In this document: piece by piece, positions 1 through 12,690 of the stretch
How the letters are laid out: each line of letters begins with the position of its first letter
How positions within the stretch are numbered: the first letter of the stretch is position 1
Source of the DNA: Blastocladiella britannica
Lineage: Eukaryota > Blastocladiomycota > Blastocladiomycetes > Blastocladiales > Blastocladiaceae
Length of the DNA stretch: 59,517 bases
NCBI GenBank assembly: GCA_025349905.2
Contig: MU624555.1
Span: 1-59,517, forward strand
Direction: 5' to 3'
Made by a program: the position numbers and the translations under genes
Notes under the pieces: generated by a model
What the model saw: the letters and a program-made list of their open reading frames with translations, nothing else
The model's database searches: none
Told to the model about the DNA's origin: nothing

Positions 1-313
1 TGGGAGCGGTGGCAGACGAAGCCGCGGCGGTCGACACAGTTGCGGTTGTTGTAGATGTCGATGCTGTTCGCGGGTGGGCAAAGAGCGAGTGAGGTCGTCG
101 TCGTAGTGTGGGACGATTTTTAGTGGTAAAACGCTCGCTGCTTGAAGAAAATGCTCGTTGACACGACGAAACCCTCGTTGAGCTCAAACGACCCTCGTTT
201 ACGTTAGCGCAGTTCACAGCTTACCCCCATATCCATTAGATAATTCGTAAGAATGAGATTCCGAATAACTAAACGCCATCACTTCCTTAGCTCTTCACGA
301 AAAGAAACAGCGA
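1..313. other. Left-edge stretch upstream of the TBC gene
   Basis: No complete gene is supported. Bases 1-110 are GC-rich and on the minus strand can be read as a Thr/Ser/Ala-rich frame, possibly the end of an exon of a gene lying off the left edge, but no start, stop or splice site fixes it. Bases 131-210 hold a degenerate tandem repeat, listed separately. The remainder is AT-richer and probably 5' flank of the gene that follows. Confidence 0.4.
131..210. repeat. Four degenerate 20-bp tandem repeats
   Basis: Four consecutive 20-bp units begin at 131, 151, 171 and 191. Each carries a core close to CCCTCGTTG in its first half followed by an A/C-rich tail. They diverge from one another but keep exact 20-bp register. 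The sub-repeat style recalls the terminal repeats of the transposon at 22.9-30.3 kb, but the sequence is different. Function unknown. Confidence 0.6.
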
Positions 314-1950
314 ATGGACCTCCCGCCGCGCGGGCCAACCATGCTCTCTACGACCACGCCACTGTCCCTCCGACTCTCTTCTAGTTCTAAAATGGCTTCT
401 CACCAACAACAGCAACAACCGATCGATCCCGATGACCCGACCGCCGCCTGGATCGCCGCCTTAAAAACCTGGGAGGCTGTCCGCGACCGACCACTCACCG
501 ACCGGTCCCGCCGTGCTGCCCGCGATACCGTGCGCCGTCTGGTCCCGCATGGTGTCCCTGCCGATCTGCGTGCGGTTGTGTGGCAAAAGATGCTGGGTGT
601 GGACAATGTTTTAAGGGCGGACGCGGTGCTGGAAGTGCTTTTGGCACGAGAACCATTGCCGATTTATGAGCAGATCGAGCGGGATATTGGACGCACGTTC
701 CCGCACCACGTGCACTTCAAGGACCCCTCGTCGCCGGGGTATTCTATTTTTTATATGGTTGTGGAGTGGAATGGCACCTTATTGGACTGCAACAATGTAG
801 ACAGGTGCAGCTCGCCAGCGTGCTCAAGGCGTTTGCGCAGTACAATCCCGCCGTCGGGTACACCCAAGGTACGTCCATATATCTCAGTAGACCGAAATCC
901 AGAATCATAATGAGCCGACAGGAATGAACTTCATCACCGGCCTGCTCCTCCTCCACATGCCGCCCGAGGAAGCCTTACCGACCTTGATCGCGCTGCTGGC
1001 TACCCCGGCATTCCCACACCACACCGCCGACCTGACCCACATGCACGCGTTCTGCGCTTTGATCGACCGAGTCCTCCCGCGTCACCTGCCCGCACTCGCG
1101 AAATACATGACCGAGCACGATGTGTCGGCGATCGCGTACATCCCGCGCTGGTGGATGTCCGGATGGGAAGTGTGTCCGTGGGGATGCCGGGTGCGCGTGT
1201 GGGACTGTGCCGTGGTCGAGGGCGTGGTCGGGGTGGTCAAGGCGGTGATTGCGTTGCTCGGGTGCATTCAAGGTATATACCTATCCATTAGCTACTGCCT
1301 TCAAATAGGAGCTGACCGAAATGTATGTAGACCACTTACTGGCCACCCACGGCTCCGAACTCCTCGACGTGCTCTTACACCCGCTCGCGCGCGACCTGCT
1401 CCCCGACCGGTTGACACGCGAGTACCTGAAACTGGAGAGCGTGATTGACGATGCGTCCATCCGCAAACTGGCGGCCAAAGTCGAAAAGGAGTGCGGTTTG
1501 CACTTGCTGCTAGCGCCGTCCATGGCACACCTGGCATCGTCCACGTCATCTACTACGGTGTCGACCAATGCTGGGGATGGAACGGTTCCGCCGGCACGGT
1601 CGTCGTGGAGTTTATGGGGATCGCGCACTACTTCATCTTCTCCGGCCCGGCCTGTTCCGCTGCCACCGGCAACCACTGCAGGTTCCGTGGCGTCGGGTTC
1701 AGCGGCGGCGGTCGTGTCTTTATCGTCCACCGAAGACCAAGGCGAGCGACCGCAACCACAGCCGCAGCCAACAGGTGGGCCGTCGTCGCTGGTGGCCCGG
1801 TGGCTCGGGGGCTGGTCGAACGGATCTGTCGCATCTTCTGCCGCGAGCCAAGACCTGGGTCCTGCTGCTGCACCACCACCAGCGGTCCCGCCATCTACCA
1901 TCACGGATCAAGTCGGGAACGAGGACATTGTGGCCTCGAGCGGAGTCTAA
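314..1950 (+). CDS. TBC-domain Rab GTPase-activating protein
   Basis: TBC (Tre-2/Bub2/Cdc16) proteins accelerate GTP hydrolysis by Rab GTPases on internal membranes, using an arginine finger and a glutamine finger. Four exons join in frame: 314-738, 801-868, 922-1272 and 1309-1950. The first exon holds the GVPADLRAVVW entry motif and the arginine-finger motif IERDIGR. The second exon ends in the glutamine-finger motif YTQG, completed across the intron, and the third continues MNFITGLLLLHMP and later RVWDCAVVEG. Both catalytic fingers are present, so activity is expected. The C-terminal ~130 residues are Ser/Pro/Ala-rich and probably disordered. An alternative start is the ATG at 391, after a poorly conserved leader. 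The gene converges on RIC1 with a gap of only 27 bp. The Rab substrate cannot be told from sequence. Confidence 0.85.
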
Positions 1951-1977
1951 ATAAATAAATCATTAAATATCGTGTAA

Positions 1978-4900
1978 TTATTCGCTCCGTCCTCGCACAT
2001 GCGGCCTCCCGACCGCCTCTTGCGCCAACACCAACTCGACCGCGTTAATGAGCGATTCCAAGTGATCCCCGCCGATCGCGGACATGGCCGCACGCACTTT
2101 TACCCATGCGACGCGGCCCACGCGAGCCGATGCGGCGGCAGTAGCGGTCGGACCCGCCGCGACGGGACTACCGATGGCGGAAGCAGCGGTGGCAGCACCG
2201 GTGGTCGCTTCCGGCCACGCACGCACCACGAGCCCCACGAGCGCATCGGCGTCTCCGCGCGCAATAGCCATCACTTGCGCCCATGACACGCAGCCGGCGC
2301 GCTCGAAGGCCGTTTGCATGGCCAGCGCCAGTGCCGCGCGGTCGCACGCATCAGTGCCGTCTTCATCAATTAAGGTGCGGCGGAAGGTGCTGCCGCCACC
2401 GTCAATGCGGATGGGGACCGGGGTGCGCGCGTCATGAAGACTTGCGGACCGTTGACGCACGCGCCGTGGGTGCGGCGGTTCTGCTGGTGGTGCAGCGGGT
2501 ACTTCCGGTCCCATTTGCTGTTGTTGCGAGGTGGGGAGGGGCGATGCCGCCAAATTGCGTGGCGGAGTCGAAGTAGATGCCGCGAGTGCCGGCGGCGGTG
2601 GTGCAGACGATCCCGCGAGCGAGTGCCGGCGCGCCAGGTCGCGGTAGGGTCGAGTCACTTCATATCGCGGCGGCGATGCCAATATGGGAGGTGGGAGCGC
2701 GGCCGCTGCCGATACCGGTGGCAAGAGTGTCGGCGATCGGCGGCTGTTACCAAATTGATGGAGGGCCGCTTTCAACGCCTGGACGTGGTCGTGGATCACG
2801 GCCCCGCGATTCCTTTTCATTTTTTGATGGTCATGTTAAATATTCCATCGTCAACTGGACAAAATATAGCGTACCGCTCGCGCTTCAGAAACTCGACCAA
2901 CGGCAAGTCCACTACATTAACGAAGTTGGCAAGTGACATGATCCGGGACTCGCGCAGCAGTTTCCTCGCGTGTCGCGACGTCAAGATATGCACAAACAGC
3001 TGTCGATTCCATCAGGATCAGCATCAAAGCAAAGAAAAAACAAAAATGCTCACATACCAAATTGTCCTCGTCCTCAGCCATAGCCGCGAGCGACCACGTC
3101 GAACTTGTCGACCGCGGAATGGACGTAACGAGTTTTCGCTCCTCTGGAGCAACGGATCCATCGGACCCGGCGGTGGTTCCGCGGAGGCGTCGACGGGTAG
3201 TTTGGGTGCCGGGTTGCTCAGCGGTGGCCGCGGTCACGGACCCGCCGATCAGTTTCAGGAACCGCAGGAGCTCGCTCGACAGTTCCACGTCTTCGCTCTG
3301 TAGGACGCGCTCGAGCAATTTTGCTGATGCCTACAAACAATGTTTGTCAATATGCGCCATGCAGTTTCACATAATAAGAAAATCGCACCTCCTCGGTCAG
3401 CGACGGCGACTCCATGTTATGTAAAATGACAAGGTACGCGGTAGCCGTATGCAATCGGCCCGATTCCAAGCACATCTACATACATCGTCCTGAATCAATA
3501 ACGAACAAACCCATAGAAGAAGAAAACGATCGATACCTCAAACAAGTCGCTCGGATCCCCGAGAATCGAAAACAAGTAATCCCACATGGCCAGCTCGGTC
3601 TTGCGCACGCAGTTAGCCACCACATCGAGCCAGTCGGGTGTCGTTTTGAGCAGGGATACCACCATCGGAAGCAACGCGATCCCTTCGGTGCCCACGTTGG
3701 ACTCGACTTCGCGCGACCAGACCGAGTGCAGCAACATTTCGAGCGCATGGTTGGAATAAGGGAGCGGGCGGTACAGGTCCATGAGCGATTGGAGGTCGGC
3801 GGGTCGGCGAGTGTCGAGCGCGTGTTCGAGGATGTTGGGGATCACGACCGAGAACTGTCGCATATCGAGAAGAGTGAGTGCAGCAAAAATTGTAGGAAAT
3901 TAGAGAACGAACCTTGGGCTCGGCAACAAATTGGACGACTTCTAACTGCTGGATGGCATTGAGCGACTGAGCAAGTCCGCGAATCACTCCTCGCGATGTG
4001 GATGCATCTTTTCGGCATATGTCAGTTTGCAGTTTGCAGGTCTAATAAAGTGGAGGGAATGTGTACCCAGCGGTATGAAATCGAGTGGTATCGTGTACGC
4101 AAGGACGTCCTTGTCAAACACCTGGACAATAAACTGATTAAGCCAAATCCCGAAAGCGGGATGAAAATGATTGAACGAACCTTGACCCCATCCGCCGTGA
4201 CCGCCCACACCTGATCCAGACTGCGGCTCTGAAAGACGGCATCCACCCTTCGGAACGACTCGCCGCCCACCGCCACCATCTCGCTTCGGATCGGCGTCCA
4301 CCGCCACACCCGATCGGCGTGATGAACAAGACACGTCAGCTGATCACCCGCACTCGTGTCCGGAACTAATGCCACGATCTGAGCAGGGTCCATGGTCCTG
4401 GGCAGCGTCCACGATGGGCCATGCACTAGCGCACCGCGGTCGGCGCGCACGGTGTACTGAGCGACCCGGCCGTCAGCAAAGAGCATGAGCAGAAGCGACG
4501 AGCTTTTCGCCGCGGTTGTTGCTGGTACGTGGAGTGACATGGGGACTTCTTGGAGCGTGTGCGTGATGACTGCTGTTTGCAAGGAAAGCGGGCGGGCCGA
4601 TTCAAATACCACAATCTATTGTCCATGATAAGGGAGTTACGCAGTTGAAAGGATCCGCTATTGTGAAAACGTACTCGGTCAGTGCCATCAATGAACTTGG
4701 CCAGGATACAGAGCAGCGAATCGACAAACGCCATGCTGCGGCACATGAATTGCTGCTCTTGGCTTGGGTCGCGGAATTGCTGCCACTGCTGAGTGGCAGG
4801 GGAAAACAATACCAGGCCGCGGTACCCAGCCGCAGCAATGCGCCGAGATTTGGGATCGAGTGCGCACACCTACCGTCAACAAATAAAACTTGAAATTTCG

Positions 4901-6662
4901 TTAACAAGAAATAATGCAAATAAAAAATACCGTCAGAGGCCAGTTCTGAGCGCAATAGGCGATCGGATACCGGTATGAGTGCAGCTGCACGTCCAAATCC
5001 GCCATGACACTGCGACCACTTCCAGAATGATGACCCAGCGTGATTCCATCGGTGCCAAAGAGCGCGATCGCGTCAAAGTCAGTGGCGTGGCTCTTGCGCA
5101 ATGCGATCAGGGCTCGCAAAAGAGGAAGAACCAGAATCGGATTCGGCTGGGCTACTTGCTTTTGTTGATTTCAATACTTTAAAGGATGGGAAAGAAAAAA
5201 AAAAAGGAGAGCGTACCCTGAGCTGGAGGCACATGGGTGGGGAGTAGAAACATTTCGAATCCGCCAGGACCAAAGAACAATGCTTGCACGCCATGGAAAA
5301 ACGTGTCGTAGACCGTGTCTGTATCTTGTCTATACCATTTTCAACTGGCAGGTTAAGAAAGCTTTCCATAAGAAGGAATGGAGCGCCATACTCAAACAGG
5401 GCCAACCCGAGCGCGCGCTTGGTCCCAACCACGGCCGCGCGACCTCCGTACGCAGAGACAACCGTGAACCCAAACTGTGGGTACCCAAGCGCAAGCCACT
5501 GGCCGTCAAGCGACCATGTGGCCGTGCACCCCTTACCAAACCGTGCCGGCACCAGGATATTGGTCTGGTGGCCCAAGCGCCGGGTCCAGGGACACTCGCA
5601 CACGCTACCACCGCATCCTTCGCATGCTCCATCCAGGTTGTTGAGCTCAAACAGATCGTACGATCCGTCAACACGGGCCGCGATCATCAGTGGAAACCGC
5701 GGGTTCATGGACGCAAACTCATATATCGGTGCATTGGAAGGGGTTGTTGCTGGTGGTGGCAGGATCGGCTGGAATGCCCAACGCTCCACTTCCTGCGTGC
5801 TGCCCTCCTCATCCACATCCTCGGTGATCACCCACCGCATTAACAAAACCACACCATTCGAGAGCGTCGCAAGAAACGTCCCCCATCGCGCGCAGTGTTC
5901 CAGGTACCGCACCGTGATTCCATCTCCATCACCAGCAGAATCGGGCAGCGGTGTTTCGTTCAGCACGGTGCACTCAAGATCGGCCATGTGCACAATCGAA
6001 ATAGTTGCAGCTGTACCAGCATTTTCTGCTGATATGGAAGGGATCGGACGCGACGCGGCCAACAGCTGATCGTCCACAAACAAGGCGCACGAGATGGGAC
6101 CAGCAGGGACACACACGGTATTACGGAGCACCAAAGCAACGTGTGGTAGCGGAGCTGCCTCACCCGGTCCCAAGAACGCCGGGTCCAGGGTCCCGAGTGG
6201 GGCGCCAGGTGCCGAGGACAGCCGCGGCAGGTTCTGCGATCGCGGGACCAGGACAGATTCGGTACTGCAGGGTACCAGGTCGTACAACAAGAGCGCGCCA
6301 CCGGTGGTCTATGCCATTATCAAGTGTTAATCCACCGTTGGAAAGATTATAATGCTGGTACGCACAACGACGGCGATCTGCGTCGAGTCGTCCTTCCACA
6401 CGACGCGGGCGTTGGGACCGTGCTCGGTCAGATGCGGTGGGCTGCGGTAGGTCTTGGCCACCACCACGGTCGGGCGCGTGGACCACAGGTAGACGGCGCG
6501 GGCGCCAAGGGTGGCAAAGAACGCGGCGTCGCCGTTAGGGACCATGGCCAGCGTCTCGTCCCCACCAGTCATAAGTGGCGGTACTGGGAACGCATCGGTG
6601 CTGAGCTGGAACAGATCGCGGTCGACCGTCGACACGACCCGCGGAATACCGGCCGCGATCAT
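1978..6662 (-). CDS. RIC1: RIC1, Rab6/Ypt6 guanine-exchange complex subunit
   Basis: RIC1 pairs with RGP1 to form the exchange factor for Rab6/Ypt6 at the Golgi, acting in endosome-to-Golgi retrograde traffic. The gene runs right to left in about ten exons. The first (6662 to about 6330) carries the N-terminal beta-propeller start, with LWSTRPTVVV and a following NARVVWKDDSTQIAVV. The long exon around 6300-5210 and those near 5119, 4869 and 4612 continue the propeller. The exon near 3863-3540 has the family's C-terminal solenoid signature (NHALEMLLHSV, VVANCVRKTELAMWDYLFS). The segment near 3000-2890 (HARKLLRESRIMSLANFV, then VEFLKRER) splices at about 2885/2807 into RNRGAVIHDHVQALKAAL, then a low-complexity Ala/Pro-rich tail ends at 1978. 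The first intron, near 6330-6304, is only about 27 nt if read correctly. Start ATG at 6660-6662 lies 113 bp from the divergent VWA8 start. Confidence 0.85.
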
Positions 6663-6775
6663 TTTCCTATTTCAGTTGAAAAAGGTGCCTCTCTCATTCA
6701 ACGGAAAACGGAAAACGAAAAACGCGTCTTGCTTTATAAATTCTGCGTCCTTTTTCTGGATTGGAGTAAAGGATA

Positions 6776-9700
6776 ATGCTCGCCCGTGCCGCTCTCATGA
6801 AGAGCGCGCCGGCACGTCGCATCGACCACCTCGCCCGGCTCTTTCGTAGTGGCGGTGGTGGCGAGCCAACAATCCCAACTCAACGCGATGGTGAAGTCCT
6901 AACCATTGGCGACGTCTCGCTCCCGCTCGTACCACCCCCCAATGCTCTAATTGCACGCGTCCCGGGCGAGTCCCCCATGGTGAATCTCGGCGACCAGGTT
7001 CATATTTTGTCATGATTGGGTTTACAGCTCTGATAACAATTTGGCAATGGCTAATTCCTTCAGACGGTCCTCGAGCACCTGGAATGGATGATGAAAAAAG
7101 TACTGTTGGGCCAGGACATTTTCCTCGTCGGGTACGCGTTGCGCTACCGTCCTCTTGAAAAATCATGGACTGAATGGCATCATTCATTCACACAGCCCGC
7201 CCGGCCCATTCAAGCGACACCTGGCGCTGACGTTCTGCCACCTGACGCAGCGTCCAGTCGAGTACATATCGCTGCACCGCGACATTTCGGGCGACGCCGA
7301 TATCAAACAGCGGCGTGAAATCGTTCACGACCAACATACTAACGCCCCCAGATCCACGGCCCGCGTCGAGTGGGTCGATGGTCCCGCGGTTCGCGCGGCC
7401 ATGCACGGTTCGGTCCTGATCCTGGACGGCGTCGAGCGTGCCGAACGCAACGTGTTGCCAGTGCTCAACAACTTGCTCGAGAACCGCGAGCTGACGCTGG
7501 ACGACGGCCGGGTATTGGTGCACCCGCACCGGTTCGATGCGTTGCGCGCGCGCGGCGTCAACGTGGACCACCTGGTGCGCACGCACCACGCGTTCCGAGT
7601 GATTGCGCTCGGCGTGCCCGTGCCCAAGTTCCAGGGTAACCCGCTCGACCCGCCGTTCCGGTCGCGGTTTGCTGCGCGGTACGTTGACGCGTTTGTGCCG
7701 CGGCTGGTGGTGCCCGCCGCTTCTGCTGCTGCCGACGTTACGCCATCGACGACAAAGGCACTCAAGCCGATCCTGGACTTGATTGATACCGTGCACTACA
7801 AGCACTTGACGTCGCTGGACGGCGCGGGGGCAGTGGACCATGGCGCCGACGCCGACTTGCCGCGATTCCCGCAATCGGCCAAGGCCACGCTGGCCGCCCT
7901 GGGCCGGGCGTTCCCGGCCGACCAGTGGGGTGATCACTTGCGGCTCGTGTACCCGACATTTGCTCTCCCTGGCGCCGCTCGCGAATTGCTCGGCAGTCTG
8001 CGGGTTCAGCTTAAGGTCCCCGACGACGACCGCCACGGCTCGCTTCCGGCTGCGACACTTGTGCCTGGCCGTCACTCGGGCGAGCTGTCACTGACGATCG
8101 GCAAGAAGGGACCCAGTGTGCCGATCCCAGGCCACGTAACCGGGACGGCACAAAACCACCCGCTAGTGTTTACGCCGCGAGTCGAGCGCGCACAAATCGA
8201 CATTCTCAAGCTGTACGCGCTCGGCCTGCCGTGCCTGGTGGTCGGTCCCAAGTCGGCCGGCAAGAGCCACTTGGTGCGCCATGTCTTGTCAACCCGGCTG
8301 GGCCTCGACACACGCATGTTTTACCTGTACCGCGACTTGCCCGCGCGTGATCTGCTGCAGCGGCGTGGGACCGACGTGGACGGCAACACGGTGTGGGAGG
8401 ACTCGGCGCTGGTGGCGGCCGCCGTGGACGGCGCCGCGTGTGTGCTTGAGGGGATCGAGCAAGTGGATGCGGGAGCCATTGCCAGTGTCGCCCGGTTGTT
8501 GCAGGACCACGAGATCGAGCTGCCCGACGGGACGATCTTGGTCAGCGCGCGCCGCGCCGACGAGCTCGCCCGCGACCTCGAATGCTCGGTGGCAGTTCTG
8601 GCGGATCGTCAGAACTTGCGCGTCGTGCACCCGCATTTCCGGGTGGTCGCGGTAGCTACGGTGGCGAAAATGCCCATGTTTGACGACCCCGCCAGTGTGA
8701 CGCTTTCGGGCGCGCCGCTGGCGCCAGCACCCACCAAGCCGGGTAAACGTAACAAGCGGTCCGCGAGCGAAATCGCGTGGTTCTCGGACGACGTACGCGA
8801 GATCTTTGGCGTGGTGGAGTTGCCGGCCCCCGTGCCGGCCGAGCAGGCCAAGATCGCGCTTCAAGTTACCGGGTGCTCGCCCAAGCTGGCCGAGCAACTT
8901 GCGGCGGTTGCCGAGACGTTCAAGGGCCATGAGACGTTTGGTAACACGCTGACGCTTCGGTATGTTTTATGCTCTTCTTTGTGCCATTTGCTTGTTGCCA
9001 TTGACATTTGGGATTGTGCATAAACGCGTAGCCAAGTGATTCGACTCGCCCAGCGGCCCCACCACGACCTCCGCCGCGACCTGCACCGGCTGTTCCTGAC
9101 GCTGTTTGTTCCGCCGATTGTGCGGCGCGCGTTTGACGAGACGCTGACGCAGCTGGGTGTCCCTCCCAGCACCCAAGCGACTGCCGCAATATCAATTCGA
9201 CCGTGGCCCAAGTTTGCGCCCGTCACGGACCAGGACCCGAGCATGATCCCACACGTGCCGCACTACCACCCTAACGCTTTGCACTCGGCGGTCCTGGCCG
9301 ATCTCGCTGACGACTGGGTGAGAAAGGAACACTTGCTGCTGATGGGCAACCAAGGGGTCGGCAAGAACGTGCTGGTGTCAGTGTTTTTAGAACGGGCGAG
9401 CCGCGCACAGCAGTACATGCAGTTGCACCGCGACTCGACGGTCGCGTCGCTGTTGGTGGTGCCTGTGGTCGAGAACGGGAGGGTCGTGTACAAGGACTCG
9501 CCGCTGATTCTGGCGGTCAAGCGCGGGCATGTGGCCGTCATTGACGAGGCGGACAAGGGTATAGTTTTCCTTTATCATTTTGGGATGAAAGTGCTCACCG
9601 AAAAATTGTGACTTGTAAACAGCACCCGTGCACGTGGTGTCGGTGCTCAAGAGTCTGGCCGAGACGGGAGAAATGACGTTGACGAACGGCGTGCGCGTGG

Positions 9701-11605
9701 TCAGCCCTGGCCACCCGAACACCCGCGTCAACGATATTGTGGTGCACCCGGTTTGTATTCGTCTCCTTTTTTTTTTTTCATTTCACAGTCTATAGTAACT
9801 CACACCCGTTAAACGGACAGGACTTTCAAATGATCCTGCTCGCCAACCGGCCCGGGTTCCCGTTCCTCGGCAACAACTTTTTCCGGATTGTTGGCGACGC
9901 GTTCTGCTGGTTCGTTCTCCCTTTTCATATTGCTGCACCCCTCGATCATTGGCTCACACATGTTTGCAGCCACCCAATCGATAACTTGGACCCGGAATCC
10001 GAATACGCAGTGCTCAAGCGGACAGCGCCCACGGTTCCCGACGACACGTTGCGTGCGCTCGTGGCGGCATTCCAGGAACTGCGCGTCGCGTTTGACGATG
10101 GCAAGTTGGCATATCCGTTCAGTTTGCGCGTACGTTGTCCGTATATATGAGTCCAACCAAAACAATTAACATTGTATGATTAGGAACTGCTGCACCTGGT
10201 CCGACACATTGCACGGTACCCCGACGACGCCCTGCTCCCAGCGCTGCGCGATTTCCTCGACCACGACCTGCACTCGCCCGACCTGGCGCACGTCGTCCTC
10301 CCAATCCTTCTCAAGCATGGGATCACCGATGTCCAGGGCTACACGGCCGAATCGGTCGCCCATCCAACAGGGCAACAACGAAAGCGACTGGAAATCAAAA
10401 AGACCAGCGGCCCCACTTCCTTGTCGGCCCCAAAACACGGCAAAGTCGACGCCAAGAACGACCCGCACGTCGGTGGGAACACGTGGGCCGGCGGTACGGG
10501 AGGGCGCGACACTGCCGGGCTCGGCGGAATCGGTGGCCCCTACCGGCTCGACGCGGGCCACGACGTGCACCAGGTATCCGACGAGGTGAAGGCCGGAGTC
10601 CCCGAGCACGTGAAACGCGCCGCGCGCGAAATGGGCCAGGCGGAACTGCAAAAGCGGTTGGCGGAAATCGCCATGGGCGCCAACCAGATGGACGCGTACG
10701 TCAAGATCCTGGACCGGGTCGGCGGGAACGTGGCGGCGCTGCGGCGGGTATTTGAGCGGCTACCACGCGCCCGCGACGAGGATGAGGACGATCAGGATGT
10801 CGAGCGCGAGTGGTTGCGGCACCAGACCGACGGCGAGCTCGACGATGCGCGGCTGGTCGACGGGTTAGCGGGGGACGCCGCCGTGTACAAGCGGCGCGGC
10901 ATACCCCCGCACGACCCGTCGCGATCGCCCTGGGACCCATCCGACACCCCGACCAAGCCCAAACGGCTGCGCGTGGTCTTTGACGTGTCGGCGTCCATGT
11001 ACCGGTTCAACGGCGTCGATGGCCGGTTACAGCGGTCGCTCGAGGCCGCGGCCATGCTCATGGAAGCTCTGGCGCGCGTTTCGGCAGCGCAAGTGGTCTG
11101 GGACTTTGTGGGCCACTCGGGCGACTCGGCGGCCATTCCGCTGGTGCGCGCCGGGGCGGTCCCAGCAAACGAAAAGGACCGGTTCGCGGTGCTGGAGCAA
11201 ATGGTCGCGCACGCGCAGTATTGCTGGGCGGGCGATCATACCGTTGAGGCCCTGCGGACCGCTACCGATGACCTGGCACGGACGACTGCGGACTTTGACG
11301 CGACGCACGTGGTGCTGATCACGGACGCCAACTTGCGCCGGTATGGAATCGCGACGGCGACGGTTGCGCGCGAGGTGGAGCGGGCTGAGGCGCGGCGCGT
11401 GAAGGTTGCGGTGCTGGCGATCGGGCAGGTGGGCGAGCAGGCCGAAGAGTGCGTTATTCCCTTTTTTTTTTTTTGGAGGTTAACTGAAAAGTGATATAGG
11501 TTGCGGCACGCGCTGCCTCCGGGCCGCGGGTTCGTCTCCGACTCTGCCGACCAAGTGCCCGGCATCATTCGCCAGATCTTTGCCGCCGCCGCAGGCGCAC
11601 GATAA
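6776..11605 (+). CDS. VWA8: VWA8-type AAA ATPase with von Willebrand A domain
   Basis: VWA8 is a large mitochondrial matrix-side protein with MoxR/midasin-like AAA modules and a C-terminal VWA domain; its exact substrate is unsettled. The N-terminus (MLARAALMKSAPARR) is Arg/Ala-rich and amphipathic, as for a mitochondrial presequence. Exons include 6776-6997, 7064-7131, 7196-8959 and 9032-9556, then several short ones to 11605. The first AAA module has a degenerate P-loop (VGPPGPFKRH) and the family motif AERNVLPVLNNLLENRE. The second has an intact Walker A (VGPKSAGKS), and the third has MGNQGVGKN with Walker B-like VAVIDEADK. The VWA domain near 10975 keeps the MIDAS DxSxS (DVSASMYRF). The final exon begins LRHALPPGRGF, as at the family C-terminus. 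The 3' end converges on the TMX-like gene with 36 bp between them. Confidence 0.9.
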
Positions 11606-11641
11606 TAGAAGAGTGCAATAAATGTGCAGTGTATTCCTTTT

Positions 11642-12604
11642 TCAAGCACGGCGCTTGCGAGCATCGCCCGAGGACGAAGATCCCTTGGACGCCTTGGCCG
11701 AGGTGGACGTAGCCAGAGGCTTGGTGTCGTCATCACCGTCCGCACCCTCCGCCGCCTTTTTCTTGTCCTTGGCCTCCTGCTCCTGAATAAAGTCGGCGTA
11801 CTGCTGCTGGGCCATGAGCGGGTTGGGCAGCGCCGACGCGAGGCCCAGCGACGCAAACACGATGATGAAGACCACGACCATGGTAGCAGCCCACACCCTG
11901 TTTTTATGTGCTGTTCAGTTACCTGTCAAACGTAAAGAAATGATGAAAGATCGATCGTACGGCATGTACTGGGTCAGGAGCGAAAAGCCCTTGGAGAACT
12001 GGGTGGTAGTCCAGCCGAGGCACCACAGGAGGGAGCCACTTTTAGTTCCATGTCAGTTTTCTTTACATACATACATAAAGGATAACAACATACATGTACG
12101 AGAACGGGTTGGCGATATTCCACGGCTTGATAGCCTCGTACTGGCGGTCCACGACAATGGCGGTCAGCGTGTCCTTGTCGAACGCGGCGTGGCCCAGCTG
12201 GCGCACGGCCTTGTTGGAAATGTGGAACAGCGTGGGCAAGCGTTGCACCAGGAACCGGGTGGAGGTGATGGTCGCGGTCTCGACGTTGATGCGGGCGACG
12301 CGCGTGGTCGGGTCGCGGGTCAGTAGATCGGCCGCAAACGCCTCGTAGGTCGGGTTGAAGCGCGTGCACATGCCGCACCAGTCGGCGTAAACTATTTTGT
12401 CGCATTTAGTTATAGTGCAGAGTAAATGATATGGGCACACATACATTCGACAACCCAGTTGCCCGACCCGACCAGCTCGTCAAAGTTGGCGTCGGTGATG
12501 TCGACGATCGCCGACGACGGTGGGGACGCGATCTGCGCGTGGACGGCGGTGGCCAGGGCCACCAGCAGCATCGTGGCGAGGGTGGCGAGGAAGAACCGCG
12601 ACAT
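11642..12604 (-). CDS. TMX1-like ER transmembrane thioredoxin
   Basis: Thioredoxin-related transmembrane proteins are ER-membrane oxidoreductases whose thioredoxin domain faces the lumen. Exon 1 (12604-12445) encodes a signal peptide (FFLATLATMLLVALATAVHA) and the start of the thioredoxin fold. The intron 12444-12392 joins WVVE to FYADWCGMC, giving a CGMC active site. Exon 2 continues through the cis-proline region (QRLPTLFHI) to EAIKPWNIANPFS, the family's junction before the membrane region. A short exon and then WAATMVVVFIIVFASLGLA provide the transmembrane helix. The cytosolic tail is Lys/Glu/Ser-rich and ends ARKRRA, a basic C-terminus. The start ATG at 12602-12604 lies 86 bp from that of the divergent SRP14. 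Length and order match TMX1 better than PDI, which has several thioredoxin domains. Confidence 0.75.
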
Positions 12605-12690
12605 TTTTGCTTGATTTGCGTTTGGTGTGGCACAAAGAGAAGTGGTCCATGCTCTCTCAACGCGAACCAACTTCAAATTAAACACAAGAA

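Noticed and set aside
7323..7351. 29-nt intron candidate in VWA8 with TACTAAC and a CCCCCAG end
   Set aside because: Removing it would shift the reading frame and lose the downstream AERNVLPVLNN motif; the frame is continuous without splicing.
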